From: GCA-2693325 sp036343635
Lineage (GTDB): Bacteria; Latescibacterota; UBA2968; UBA8231
Direction: 5' to 3'
NCBI GenBank assembly: GCA_036343635.1
Contig: JAYYVF010000066.1
Span: forward strand, 114,241-178,240
Length of the DNA: 64,000 nucleotides
Under the pieces are notes generated by a model. It ran no database searches, had not been told where the DNA came from, and was given only the letters and a program-made list of their open reading frames with translations. How positions within the stretch are numbered: the stretch's first letter is position 1; the number at the start of each line of letters is the position of its first letter. Below, one piece after another: positions 20,001-28,110 of the stretch. A program made the translations under genes and the position numbers.

Positions 20001-21102
20001 GGATGTGGAAGCGGAAGCTGGTGTTGCTGCTCGTATTTCCGATGGGCAACTAATTTTATCTGTGCCTGGAGGACAAAGAGGAAACCGCACATTAAAGATT
20101 ACAGCTACGGATCCGCAGGGTAATGTAGATGTTGCAGAGCTTAAAGTATTAATTGATCAAGATGAGGAAGTACCAGAGCTAAGTCTCGATATAGTTCGTC
20201 ATCCAATATTTTCCGAAGAACTTGGCATATCAATTAGTGCCGATGAAGCTTTGATGAGCCCACCGTTAGTTACTGTTGGTCAGGATAGTCTTTCTGTAAA
20301 AGATGTTGGACCGAATACTTACAAAACAGCTTTTATACATCCAGGTGAACCTAAACAGAGTATTGTATATATAGAGGTTAAAGCTCAAGATTTGGCGGGT
20401 AATGTAGGTATAAAACGACAGGAAGTAAGTTTGTCCTGGATGGATGATAAAGGCGGCAATATTCGAAGCCCTGATCCGGAAGTTATGCTCAATGTACCTT
20501 CTTCTGCATCAAGGCCTGGGCAACTTGCTGTCGTTTACAAGTTGGATCCACAGAAAGTACCAGGGGGGAGTGAAGGAGAACCGGTTTACTCGATTGATTT
20601 GGAGAGAGGAAAAAAATTGAGGGCTCCAGTTACTGTGAATTTTCTGACTTCGTCTGAAAAAAACTCGGATTTAGGTCTATTGCGTTGGGATGATGATAAA
20701 AAAGAATGGGTTGATTTACCGACAAGTATTGATCCACAGACAGGATGGCTCTCAACTACGGTTGAAGATCTTGGATTGTTCAGGAAGGGAGTTGTTTCAC
20801 CGGATAATAGATTAGAAAATGATCCCTTGCGTGTTTATCCAAATCCATTTCGACCTGGAAAAACACAAGATGTACGAGTTGATTATCGAGTTAAATATCC
20901 GGGCGAAATTCGCTTATATATTTTTAACGCTCTGGGGACAAAGGTGCGAACTCTTACCGATGAATATCAGGAAGTAGGAGCTTGGAGCGTAGGATGGGAT
21001 GGGTCGGATGATAAGGGTATGAGAGTAGCGAGTGGAGTTTATTATTTTGAATTGCAAAATTATAGCCGTCGTGAGAGGGCTGTGTTGGTGTTAATCCGTT
21101 GA
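17011..21102 (+). CDS. Giant secreted cohesin-like / Ig-like repeat protein with C-terminal sorting domain (cassette 2, protein D)
   Basis: This 1363-aa protein's ATG overlaps the stop of C (ATGA), implying translational coupling. The signal peptide is MNNMLRKLKS... with cleavage near SMA-A. Residues ~30-190 form a cohesin-like domain (VELGQTVPVEIVID; YSIYLSYDPNVLSV; VVAHINFKVL). From ~195 to ~1080 there are about nine ~90-aa Ig/cadherin-like repeats beginning with a LPDIDLIEGK-type strand and containing a W-x-(I/V/A) core and an A-x-D-x-x-G near the end. A later beta region (~1080-1260) resembles domains that precede sorting signals. The C-terminal ~85 residues are the sorting domain: VYPNPFRP, IFNALGTKVR, WDGSDDKG, VASGVYYF, ending LVLIR. 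It is the counterpart of the gene at 8996. No catalytic motif was seen; likely an extended surface fibre or adhesin-like partner, by inference. Confidence 0.83.
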   Translation: MNNMLRKLKSLFFGLLLISSSPSMAAKIEISSPMLIETNRVELGQTVPVEIVIDTEGEIINGYSIYLSYDPNVLSVDPVSGSDGKGMPFLSGDFLDGIMLQNSAENKDEKVLLSYVEAVGGAPRQGVKGKGVVAHINFKVLRRISGDTTSIVVEEAPGDYITHYVYDGAPGREIYFNTPIESVTIHVTGFRMDPLPDIDLIEGKSEMVFDLDQYVDTLLTDVFWTHSRLSEISTFINEQTNQVTMRPDKEFVGRRRMIFTAYELNEGISVSDTISLNVRSAPVIKSLPAKVGFLEDGEDKSIDLDSKVTDLDDDLEDLIWEAKSGDGLNVKIDPISKIVTFTTKPDYFGNNFVDFFVTDSDGLTDSLRVPVEVIPVNDPPEAFAPSPIYPVVNGPPITIPLEDFFTDVDDSIESLQVFFELQDGVRAELSDNDVLIYGTKVGRSIVTISAQDLSGLSIKTRQIVIVLEEGQSIGPELDQFSLMRIPMGGQQQLILTDKVTDDQSQEEIIWTIEPDSGFVANIIDGVLYVAAEPGFKGMGEVGVTATDRQGNFDREVITVYMQQGEDGLGPILTVNGKVGLRSGEIASFLVDDWVEDPDHQDSQLNWNFISTSGVISQYDVFERELFVRAEESLVEPAAITLRVNDPDGNFDEVTLPVLFARSGEPPKLAPLPEVNLESSGDEAKVDLDDFAYDDTDRESELIWEIESDPGIDVSYNPISHDLSIRREDSDGLEGAPLSAQVIVKTQDTSGLEKAGRIDVGLPPVFELFPFPAVELYSGSADSSLLLTEYVLAPEGRPSPVLVWSIDSTNEIVAEIDSSSNRLYLRVGLESFTGSQSLELKALDRTGRIRTSDLRVVVNGLGLSPQLRSFPRLEILQGNIDSSVDLDDYVVDDNPDSKLQWSVSGHEDLPVSIDPDTRILTVDATETQVSIEVLHFIVRDPAGNVDVGSMEVGILRGGNPPTIGQLPQVILKEGGREQQIDLKPYIVDEDTPVENMKVDVEAEAGVAARISDGQLILSVPGGQRGNRTLKITATDPQGNVDVAELKVLIDQDEEVPELSLDIVRHPIFSEELGISISADEALMSPPLVTVGQDSLSVKDVGPNTYKTAFIHPGEPKQSIVYIEVKAQDLAGNVGIKRQEVSLSWMDDKGGNIRSPDPEVMLNVPSSASRPGQLAVVYKLDPQKVPGGSEGEPVYSIDLERGKKLRAPVTVNFLTSSEKNSDLGLLRWDDDKKEWVDLPTSIDPQTGWLSTTVEDLGLFRKGVVSPDNRLENDPLRVYPNPFRPGKTQDVRVDYRVKYPGEIRLYIFNALGTKVRTLTDEYQEVGAWSVGWDGSDDKGMRVASGVYYFELQNYSRRERAVLVLIR

Positions 21103-21112
21103 GCTTGCGAGA

Positions 21113-24100
21113 ATGACTATGAGAAAATCAAAGTTCAACATCATATTTCTATTTATTGTGTCCTCTCAAGTAGGAATATTGATGGCTGCGACTAATGAAT
21201 GGTCGAATGCGGGGAGTGGTATTTCCGCTGCAGTCAATGTTGTCGATTTTCACGAGGGACATTTGGACACACTCTATGCGGGGTCTGTGCATGGGTTGTA
21301 TCGGAGTGACGATGGAGGTCGTAATTGGCAACTGCGTGGGGTATCTTTGATCGATCGAAACATACTTAGCCTTGCTATCAATCCTCAGAAGCCCAAAACT
21401 GTCTACGCGGGAACGAGGTCCGGCATGTGGTTGAGCGAAGATGCAGGATCCACTTGGGCGGCGGTCGCAGGTTTTGATACGGGAGTGCTCAGTCTTTCGA
21501 CGGGCATTAATAATCGTGTTTATGCAGGGACTTTTGGCCAAGGTGTTTTTAGGAGTTTGGATGGAGGAGATACTTGGGCCAATATAAGTTCGGGGTTTTT
21601 ATCAGAGATTATTTTTTGTGTAGTGGTGCACCCTCTTAACCCAGACATAGTTTACGCTGGTACGGATAACGGTATGTATAAAAGTACAGATGCCGGAGTA
21701 AACTGGACCTTAATGGATGAATTTTCAGGTTTAAGTGTTCGCAGCATAGCCATCGGAGTCGAAGCTGGAAGCGGTTCAGTTAATGTTGGCACTTTTGGTC
21801 AAGGGGTCTTTATAAGTAGTGATGGGGGGAACCAATGGCAAGCTTCGAATAATGGTTTAACGGATTTGAATGTTCGTGCCATTGCTATTGATTCAGAGAG
21901 CCCCGGTGTGTTTTTTGCAGGGACTTCGTCAGAAGGTTTTTACCGCAGTAAAGATAGCGGTCGCACCTGGTCATCAATTAACAATGGTCTCTCAAACCTC
22001 TCTGTCCGAACGATTTCATTGATATCAGGGGATGAACGAAGAGTATTGGTGGGGACGGCTGGTTCAGGTGTCTATTCAATTGATTTTGTTCCGGAGCCAA
22101 TAATAAGAACGAGCGTTTATAAGCTTGATCTAGGTGCAGTGAAGGTGTCGGAAACAGATTTTAAAATGTTTGAAATATATAACGATGGTACGGAAGAATT
22201 AATTGTTTCAGAAATAATAACCAAAAATACCGGAAACTTTTCAGTCAGTTTGAAAGATTTTGTTATTCCTGTCGGCGGGTCTAAACAGATCCAAATTGAT
22301 TTTCATCCTGTAGCTGTGGGTGATATCGTAGAAAATATTGAAATCAAAAGTAACGATAGAGATACTCCGGTTTCAGAGTTAGAGGTAATAGGCCTCGGGC
22401 AACAAGTATCATTAATCCTGACTCCATCAGAGGTTCAATTTGATGATGTCGCACTTGATTCCTATGTGGACACTTTCATAGTTTTATCGAATATCGGTAA
22501 TATCTCAGCCAAGTTACGTAATGCTTATTTTGAAAATGACTCTTTTCGTCTAATGAGTATTCTTCCGAATTTGTTATTACCTGGGAATGAAATAAAACTC
22601 CAATTGCGTTTTATACCTTCGATAGCGAAGGGAATATCGTCTCGTTTCGTGGTGTTAGGAGAAGATGATTCAAAGGTCGAAGCTACTGTAGATGGTGTTG
22701 GGTCTGCATCGGAATTGACGCTTTCAACAACGAATTTTGATTTTTCTACCGTCGAATTGGTGTCTGATTCCTTAGGGGTTGTTTTGATAAGTAACAGTGG
22801 AAACATTTCACTAAGGGTGGATGAGTTGTCTGTTGATGGACAGGGCTTTACTGTTGCATCTGAGGAAAGTTTTGTGGTTGAGCCAGCTCAAGAACATCGA
22901 GTAGTGATTCGATTTTCTCCTCAAACAGCTGGCGAATATGTTGGTCAACTCGTAATCAGAAGTGATGCAAGGATCAATGCCGAAGTTCGGGTTCCATTAC
23001 GCGGTATTGGCAGTGCTCTTGCCTTAAGAGCACAGAATGGTCTGCATGTCGGCCGAGGGATATCAAGGATGCTCAATGCTGATTTAGATGCAAATGGAGC
23101 GATCGATATCGTTTTGGCAGATAGTGTGGCGGGGTCTTTGCGTATTTTATTGAACGATGGTAATGGAAATTTTGGGACGCAACAGAGAATACCGTCGAAC
23201 AGTGTAACGTATGGAGATTGGGATAGCCCGAACTCCATGGCCGTCGCACCGATATATGGTGAGGCGCCTGATTTAATTGTTGCTGATCCAATGGCCAGAA
23301 CATTGTCGGTACTCAGGAATAATGGGGCCGGAGATTTGGCCTCGGATAGAAACGATATTTATATCGGTTACACGGTCGCGGCTGTTTTGCCTCTTGATGT
23401 TGATGCAGATGGGGATTTTGATCTTGCAACAGCAAATAGTGATGCTGCCTCGGTAATGGTTCTCCAGAACAATGGCCGAGGGACGTTTAGCACTCGCGAT
23501 GCCTATCAAGTCGCGTTGAGCCCTACTGATTTAACAGGTGGCAACCTGAATGAAGATGTCTATCCAGATATTGTCGTTGCCAACAGCGGATCCGGTAGTG
23601 TTTCGATAATGTTGGGAGATGGTAGTGGAAAGTTTGATGAACCATATGAAATTCAAGTTGGATTGGGTACGACCCGTGTCCATATTGCAGATATTGATGC
23701 CGATGGTGACAACGATATTATAGCCGCAAATCAGGAGTCTAAAGATATCGCTATAGTTTTAAATGATGGTGATGGAACTTTTTACCTTGACCAGAGAGTC
23801 CCTGTCGGATTGGCGCCAATTGATATGGATTTGTCGGATTTGACGCTGGATGTTTTTAGTGACATAGTGGTAGTCGGTGGCGACGGTGATTTTTTGACTT
23901 TTATTGAAAACAATGGTAATTCGAATTATAGTACTCGCCAAGTAGTAACAGCGAAATCTGTTCTTTCAGATGTTGCCATTTTTGATGTAAATAATGACGG
24001 AGCAAATGACATTGTTGCAATTGCTCCGTCTGATGAGGAGCTTGTTGTCTTTTTAAATGAAGACGCCCGACGCGGTGATGCCCCTAGACCTCCAACTAAG

Positions 24101-26041
24101 TTGACGGCAAATGATCTTGGCCAGGATTTGGGTCGTCGCGTTGAACTGCAATGGGTTGCCCCGGAAATAGATGAACAACTAGGCAGAACAACCCATTACG
24201 TAATTTACAGAGCGGATGATCGTGAAGGAGACTATGTTGCGATAGATACCGTTGGTCAGGGTCTTCGTAGATATGTTGATGTAGCGGCAACCTTAGTGGA
24301 TACGTTCTTCTATAACGTTGTTGCTAGTAATGCTTCTGTCTCATCTACTCCTTCTGACACGGTGTGGGCTATTTCCCAACCTGCTCCTTTTTTCGAATTT
24401 GAAGTCAGGAATGAAGGGCCTTATAGTATCGGTGATACAATAGCTATTCGCACTTTTTTGATACCTACTGTGCATTCAGTGACGGGAATTTCTCTTTATT
24501 TGTCGTACGATGATTCTTCTTTAACACTCATTGATGCCCTTACTGATTCATTGATTACTAATCTGTCTAAAAGTTTGTCCGCTGCTGTTCCATTTAATGT
24601 GGATGGACTATTTACTGGACGTGTTTATCAGAACAAATTACATGATGGAGAAGTTGGAAAGGTAGATCTGTCAATATTACATTCAGTTGGGACGGCCTTG
24701 GTAGACCCGGGTATCGATCCGGTTTATTTAGGAGAGCTTCGGTTTGTGGCAAATGTAGAAGATCAGTCTATTTTATACATAGACAATGATGTAATCAATA
24801 ATCGTATAAGTGCTATAGCGGATGTCGATGGTAGTTTGGTAATGCCGTTCATTCCAGCGATTCCGCTAGAAATAGCTGTGAGTGATTTTTTAGTTAGAGG
24901 AAATATAAAATTACAGGGTTGGCCTGCAAATACAGGTAGTGCAGTAACGGTGCTGCTTTATGACGAAGCAGGAAAATTGTTCATGTCTCCATCAAACGAT
25001 CTAGACCCTCTTAAATTTGGAATTCAGCGTTTGGTTGATAGAAATGGAGATTTTAACCTTCGTCAGGTCCCACCAGGTAGTTACGATGTTTTGGTGAAAT
25101 CTCCGACTCATTTACAGGTTCGGGCTCAGGGTGGGAAAGTCGTGGTAGGAGAGGAATTGGCCGATACTACACTGAGTTTTGAATGGGTTGGTCGAGATAC
25201 CAGTTCGATTTTATTGGCTGGCGACGCAAATGATGATAACAGAATTAATCTAGCTGACTTTGCGCTTCTGGTCGATTTTTTCAATCAGAATGTGGCACAG
25301 GAACCAAAGGCTCGCCAAAGTGATTTTAATGGTGACGATACTGTTAACATAGCGGATTTTTTCTTATTGGCAGAGAATTTTGGTCTTGTAGGTATGGAGT
25401 GGAGTCTACCGGCAAGCAAGCGATCCAGAATTGTGTACGAATTGGAACGAGGGCAGTATGGAGGGCTGAGGCTCAGTAACAGCCTATCTTTGCGAGGTAT
25501 GGCTCTGCTGGTTGGTGGTGACAGTCCGAATGACTTGACAATTACAGGTAGTATTTGGGATAGGCCTGATGTTGTGACACGAATTTGGCAGGAAAAAAAT
25601 GGATTAAGGATCGCCAGCGTTTTGACAGATGGAGCGGTTGAAGCCGGCGCTGGTTCACCGGTTCTAGGTCTTCCTTCTGACATGAGTTTGCTAAGCGGCG
25701 AATTATTGATGGAGGATGGTAGAATCCTTCGTGTAGGTATGAAAGAGAAAGTTTATTTAAATGCCACGAATAAACTTTTGAATAATTACCCTAATCCATT
25801 CAACCCACAAACAACAATTCCATTTGTTCTTGCTAATGATTCTCACATTGATTTAAAAATTTACAACTCTCTGGGGCAAATTGTTCGGTCTTTATTCAGT
25901 GGACAGATTAAAGGGGGATCTCATAATTTTAATTGGGACGGGAGAAATGATGTGGAGAAACCTGTTGCCTCAGGAATTTATTTCTATCGTTTACGTGTGA
26001 AAGATCAAGCAATGGTTCGAAGGTTGCTGCTCGTTCGATAA
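21113..26041 (+). CDS. Giant secreted multidomain protein: Asp-box propeller, hydin-type domains, VCBS repeats, cohesin, dockerin, sorting domain
   Basis: This is a 1642-aa protein; starts at 21113 or 21119 are both possible, and a signal peptide follows. Residues ~30-325 contain six Asp-box repeats of the (R/K/L)S-x-D-(G/A/S)G-x-x-W type, as in sortilin/BNR propellers. Residues ~330-630 are three choice-of-anchor/hydin (ASH)-like domains with NxGN and FxPxxxG motifs. Residues ~640-985 are FG-GAP/VCBS repeats with DxDxDGxxD calcium loops (for example DVDADGDFDLA, DIDADGDNDII). A fibronectin III-like domain follows (~990-1090), then a cohesin-like domain (~1093-1260), a regulatory-like domain, a good dockerin (~1368-1426; DANDDNRINLADF and DFNGDDTVNIADF), and the sorting domain (YPNPFNPQT, WDGRND, VASGIYFYR, final LLLVR). 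It follows D by 10 bases. The cohesin-regulatory-dockerin block is shared with A and C. A scaffolding or binding role is inferred. Confidence 0.85.
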   Translation: MTMRKSKFNIIFLFIVSSQVGILMAATNEWSNAGSGISAAVNVVDFHEGHLDTLYAGSVHGLYRSDDGGRNWQLRGVSLIDRNILSLAINPQKPKTVYAGTRSGMWLSEDAGSTWAAVAGFDTGVLSLSTGINNRVYAGTFGQGVFRSLDGGDTWANISSGFLSEIIFCVVVHPLNPDIVYAGTDNGMYKSTDAGVNWTLMDEFSGLSVRSIAIGVEAGSGSVNVGTFGQGVFISSDGGNQWQASNNGLTDLNVRAIAIDSESPGVFFAGTSSEGFYRSKDSGRTWSSINNGLSNLSVRTISLISGDERRVLVGTAGSGVYSIDFVPEPIIRTSVYKLDLGAVKVSETDFKMFEIYNDGTEELIVSEIITKNTGNFSVSLKDFVIPVGGSKQIQIDFHPVAVGDIVENIEIKSNDRDTPVSELEVIGLGQQVSLILTPSEVQFDDVALDSYVDTFIVLSNIGNISAKLRNAYFENDSFRLMSILPNLLLPGNEIKLQLRFIPSIAKGISSRFVVLGEDDSKVEATVDGVGSASELTLSTTNFDFSTVELVSDSLGVVLISNSGNISLRVDELSVDGQGFTVASEESFVVEPAQEHRVVIRFSPQTAGEYVGQLVIRSDARINAEVRVPLRGIGSALALRAQNGLHVGRGISRMLNADLDANGAIDIVLADSVAGSLRILLNDGNGNFGTQQRIPSNSVTYGDWDSPNSMAVAPIYGEAPDLIVADPMARTLSVLRNNGAGDLASDRNDIYIGYTVAAVLPLDVDADGDFDLATANSDAASVMVLQNNGRGTFSTRDAYQVALSPTDLTGGNLNEDVYPDIVVANSGSGSVSIMLGDGSGKFDEPYEIQVGLGTTRVHIADIDADGDNDIIAANQESKDIAIVLNDGDGTFYLDQRVPVGLAPIDMDLSDLTLDVFSDIVVVGGDGDFLTFIENNGNSNYSTRQVVTAKSVLSDVAIFDVNNDGANDIVAIAPSDEELVVFLNEDARRGDAPRPPTKLTANDLGQDLGRRVELQWVAPEIDEQLGRTTHYVIYRADDREGDYVAIDTVGQGLRRYVDVAATLVDTFFYNVVASNASVSSTPSDTVWAISQPAPFFEFEVRNEGPYSIGDTIAIRTFLIPTVHSVTGISLYLSYDDSSLTLIDALTDSLITNLSKSLSAAVPFNVDGLFTGRVYQNKLHDGEVGKVDLSILHSVGTALVDPGIDPVYLGELRFVANVEDQSILYIDNDVINNRISAIADVDGSLVMPFIPAIPLEIAVSDFLVRGNIKLQGWPANTGSAVTVLLYDEAGKLFMSPSNDLDPLKFGIQRLVDRNGDFNLRQVPPGSYDVLVKSPTHLQVRAQGGKVVVGEELADTTLSFEWVGRDTSSILLAGDANDDNRINLADFALLVDFFNQNVAQEPKARQSDFNGDDTVNIADFFLLAENFGLVGMEWSLPASKRSRIVYELERGQYGGLRLSNSLSLRGMALLVGGDSPNDLTITGSIWDRPDVVTRIWQEKNGLRIASVLTDGAVEAGAGSPVLGLPSDMSLLSGELLMEDGRILRVGMKEKVYLNATNKLLNNYPNPFNPQTTIPFVLANDSHIDLKIYNSLGQIVRSLFSGQIKGGSHNFNWDGRNDVEKPVASGIYFYRLRVKDQAMVRRLLLVR

Positions 26042-26058
26042 ATTTACACATTTAGTAA

Positions 26059-26997
26059 ATGTTATTTTGTGCTAGTTGTTATCTCTTCAGAAGATTATAC
26101 TTGATTGCGGCAATATGTTTCTTGAATTTCGACCTAGTGAATTCTCAAGACGTTGATTACCGGGAAATAACTTATGTCGATTCTTCTTCGCTAGGTTACA
26201 AAACATACTTTGCTAAAGATTCCGAAGTTTTTTCTGCTTCCACTTGGCGGGATCTTTTTTTGAAACAAGTAACAAGCGATACTGCCCAAGTTGCAAAAAG
26301 GTTGATCGTCCGATCTCCAGATTCTGTCTCGTTGCGGTCCATGCCGAAAGATATGCTCCAACTCCCAGTTGCAGAAAAAAAAGAATTATTTTTCTCTGTT
26401 ATGGGCCGCATTGCTAAGTTCCATAATGATGTGATCGCTGTAAGGCGGGAGCGCTTGATTCGGCTGCTGCATTCAAGTAATGACGATGTTTTTCTCGAGA
26501 AAATGGTAACCGAATACTCACTTGAACGTGTTAATCTTAAAATGCCATCACGTAGAGATACTTTACTTGAACTTTTAACTAGAGTAGACTGTATACCTCC
26601 GTCTCTAATTTTGGCACAGGCAGCTATTGAATCTGGATGGGGGACCTCACGTTTTGCGCGAGAGGGAAACAATTTGTTTGGCCAACGAGTTTGGAGTGAT
26701 AAAATTCCTGGAATGGAAGCAAGTGGGAGATCGGATGCTAAGTTTCGATTAGCTGTCTATACTAGCATTTCTGAAAGTGTAAAAGGCTATTTGCGCAATT
26801 TGAATACGCATCCTTTTTATCAGTCTCTTCGCGTAATTCGGAAGCGCAAAAGAGATCAAGATCAAAGTGTTTTTGGCTTGGATCTCGTAGGCCAGTTAGG
26901 TTCTTATTCGATACGTGGTGAAGCATATATTTCCGATGTTACAAGAATGATTGAATTCAACAATCTTTCACAGTTAGATGAAAAAGCCTGTATATAA
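26059..26997 (+). CDS. Bax-like / endo-beta-N-acetylglucosaminidase-family cell-wall hydrolase
   Basis: This is a 312-aa exported protein. The N-terminal ~29 residues form a signal peptide ending NSQ. The C-terminal half (~165-300) is a glucosaminidase domain (PF01832 type, as in Bax/FlgJ). It has the sequence IPPSLILAQAAIESGWGTS with the expected catalytic Glu near residue 191, then GNNLFGQ, a YxSISESVKGYLRNL helix, and LxxYSxRGEAYISDV at the end. The long N-terminal part before the domain is typical of Bax proteins. Such enzymes cleave the glycan strands of peptidoglycan in the periplasm. It sits 17 bases after the surface-protein island and directly abuts a deacetylase gene. A role in opening or reshaping the wall for the surface proteins is plausible but inferred. 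Confidence 0.85.
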   Translation: MLFCASCYLFRRLYLIAAICFLNFDLVNSQDVDYREITYVDSSSLGYKTYFAKDSEVFSASTWRDLFLKQVTSDTAQVAKRLIVRSPDSVSLRSMPKDMLQLPVAEKKELFFSVMGRIAKFHNDVIAVRRERLIRLLHSSNDDVFLEKMVTEYSLERVNLKMPSRRDTLLELLTRVDCIPPSLILAQAAIESGWGTSRFAREGNNLFGQRVWSDKIPGMEASGRSDAKFRLAVYTSISESVKGYLRNLNTHPFYQSLRVIRKRKRDQDQSVFGLDLVGQLGSYSIRGEAYISDVTRMIEFNNLSQLDEKACI

Positions 26998-28083
26998 ATG
27001 CTCTTTTTATTGTTGTTGCTGCTGTTTCGTAACCCTATTTATGGCGACGAAATTGAATTGCGTCCCAGATACGTGAGTATTTTGTTGTATCATCGTTTTG
27101 GTGAGAGTAAATACCCTTCGACAAATATTTCTCCCGAATTATTTCGTGAACAGTTAGAGTTTTTGCGTCAGGAGAATTATACAGTACTAAATTTGGATCA
27201 ATTCCGAGATTTGGTATTCAATCGGGAACCATTCCCGAAAAAGTCAGTATTGATAACGATAGATGATGCATATAGCTCTATATACAATTACGCTTTTCCT
27301 ATTCTAAAAGAGTATAATTTCCCATTTACATTGTTTGTAGATGTTCGGCCCTTATCTAGCGGAGCGACGGGTGCCATGACATGGGAAATGTTGAAAAAAA
27401 TGATGGAATGGGGAGCCACTGTGGGTAATCATACGTATACCCACGGAAGGATCGGCCGACCTAAATCAAATCAAACCTTGTCTCAATATCGAGAATGGGT
27501 AAAGTCAGATATTTTATTAGCGCAGAAAAGGCTTAATGAGAATGGCATTTTTACCGATGTCATTGCCTATCCTTATGGCGAATACAATGAAGTCGTTGTC
27601 GACGTTGCTCGAGAAGTGGGATTCGAATTGATGTTTGCCCAAGACGAGGGAGCAGTTGACTCTACGGTCGATTTAACTCGTATCCCGCGTTTACCTATTG
27701 TCGGTGGAAATATGGATGAGACTCGATTCAAATATAAGCTCAATTTATCTCCATTACATGTCTCGAATTTAGTTCCATCCGCAATTGAAATGACGACTAA
27801 TCCGCCACCATATTTTTCGCTTCGAATTGTTGATCCGAGTAGATATCGTCCCGGCGTAGTAAACGCATTTTTTTCTGAAGTCGGTCGGCTTGATATTTCT
27901 TATGACGGGAAAAGTGGAGAGATCAAATCGGTGATTGAATCACCTTTTGAACGCCAAATAAATCGTTTGATTGTCACTGCTCGGGAAAAGAATAGTCCAC
28001 ATTTTTCTATGTTTTCGCGGTTGTATGTGAGGCCGTTGGTCGAATTAGGGTTAATTCCTGATTCTTTAGATATAAAAAAATAA
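26998..28083 (+). CDS. Exported polysaccharide deacetylase (NodB family)
   Basis: This 361-aa protein starts immediately after the stop of the glucosaminidase gene, so the two are almost certainly co-transcribed. Residues 1-16 are a leucine-rich signal peptide. The NodB fold is clear: VSILLYHRFG strand, ITIDDAY with the metal and catalytic Asp pair near residues 88-89, the GNHTYTH metal motif near 144-149, and a late YPYGEYNE motif. These enzymes remove acetyl groups from N-acetylglucosamine or related sugars in the cell wall or exopolysaccharide and need a divalent metal. After ~245 there is a C-terminal extension of about 110 residues with beta character that I do not recognise. The substrate cannot be told from sequence. 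The last codons overlap the U tract of a terminator acting on the opposite strand. Confidence 0.85.
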   Translation: MLFLLLLLLFRNPIYGDEIELRPRYVSILLYHRFGESKYPSTNISPELFREQLEFLRQENYTVLNLDQFRDLVFNREPFPKKSVLITIDDAYSSIYNYAFPILKEYNFPFTLFVDVRPLSSGATGAMTWEMLKKMMEWGATVGNHTYTHGRIGRPKSNQTLSQYREWVKSDILLAQKRLNENGIFTDVIAYPYGEYNEVVVDVAREVGFELMFAQDEGAVDSTVDLTRIPRLPIVGGNMDETRFKYKLNLSPLHVSNLVPSAIEMTTNPPPYFSLRIVDPSRYRPGVVNAFFSEVGRLDISYDGKSGEIKSVIESPFERQINRLIVTAREKNSPHFSMFSRLYVRPLVELGLIPDSLDIKK

Positions 28084-28106
28084 AAACCGGACCATATAAT
28101 TGGCCG
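28074..28106 (-). terminator. Intrinsic terminator of the minus-strand operon
   Basis: On the minus strand the GC stem CGGCC / GG(t)CCG (28102-28106 pairing with 28088-28093, one bulged base, 8-base AT loop) is followed directly by a TTTTTATTTTTTT tract (28086-28074). It sits just beyond the stop of the short-chain dehydrogenase at 28111 and reaches into the end of the convergent deacetylase gene. On the plus strand the following sequence is less T-rich. Confidence 0.55.
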
Positions 28107-28110
28107 ATTC

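Larger units (their letters stand above)
13031..21102 (+). repeat. Copy 2 of the duplicated two-gene surface-protein cassette (C-D)
   Basis: This pair mirrors 4964-12793 in gene order, orientation, gene length (1327 and 1363 aa against 1340 and 1265 aa) and domain order. In both copies the first protein carries dockerin plus cohesin modules and the second begins with a cohesin-like domain. Both second genes follow the first with essentially no gap: 9 bases in copy 1 and a 4-base overlap in copy 2. Confidence 0.65.
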
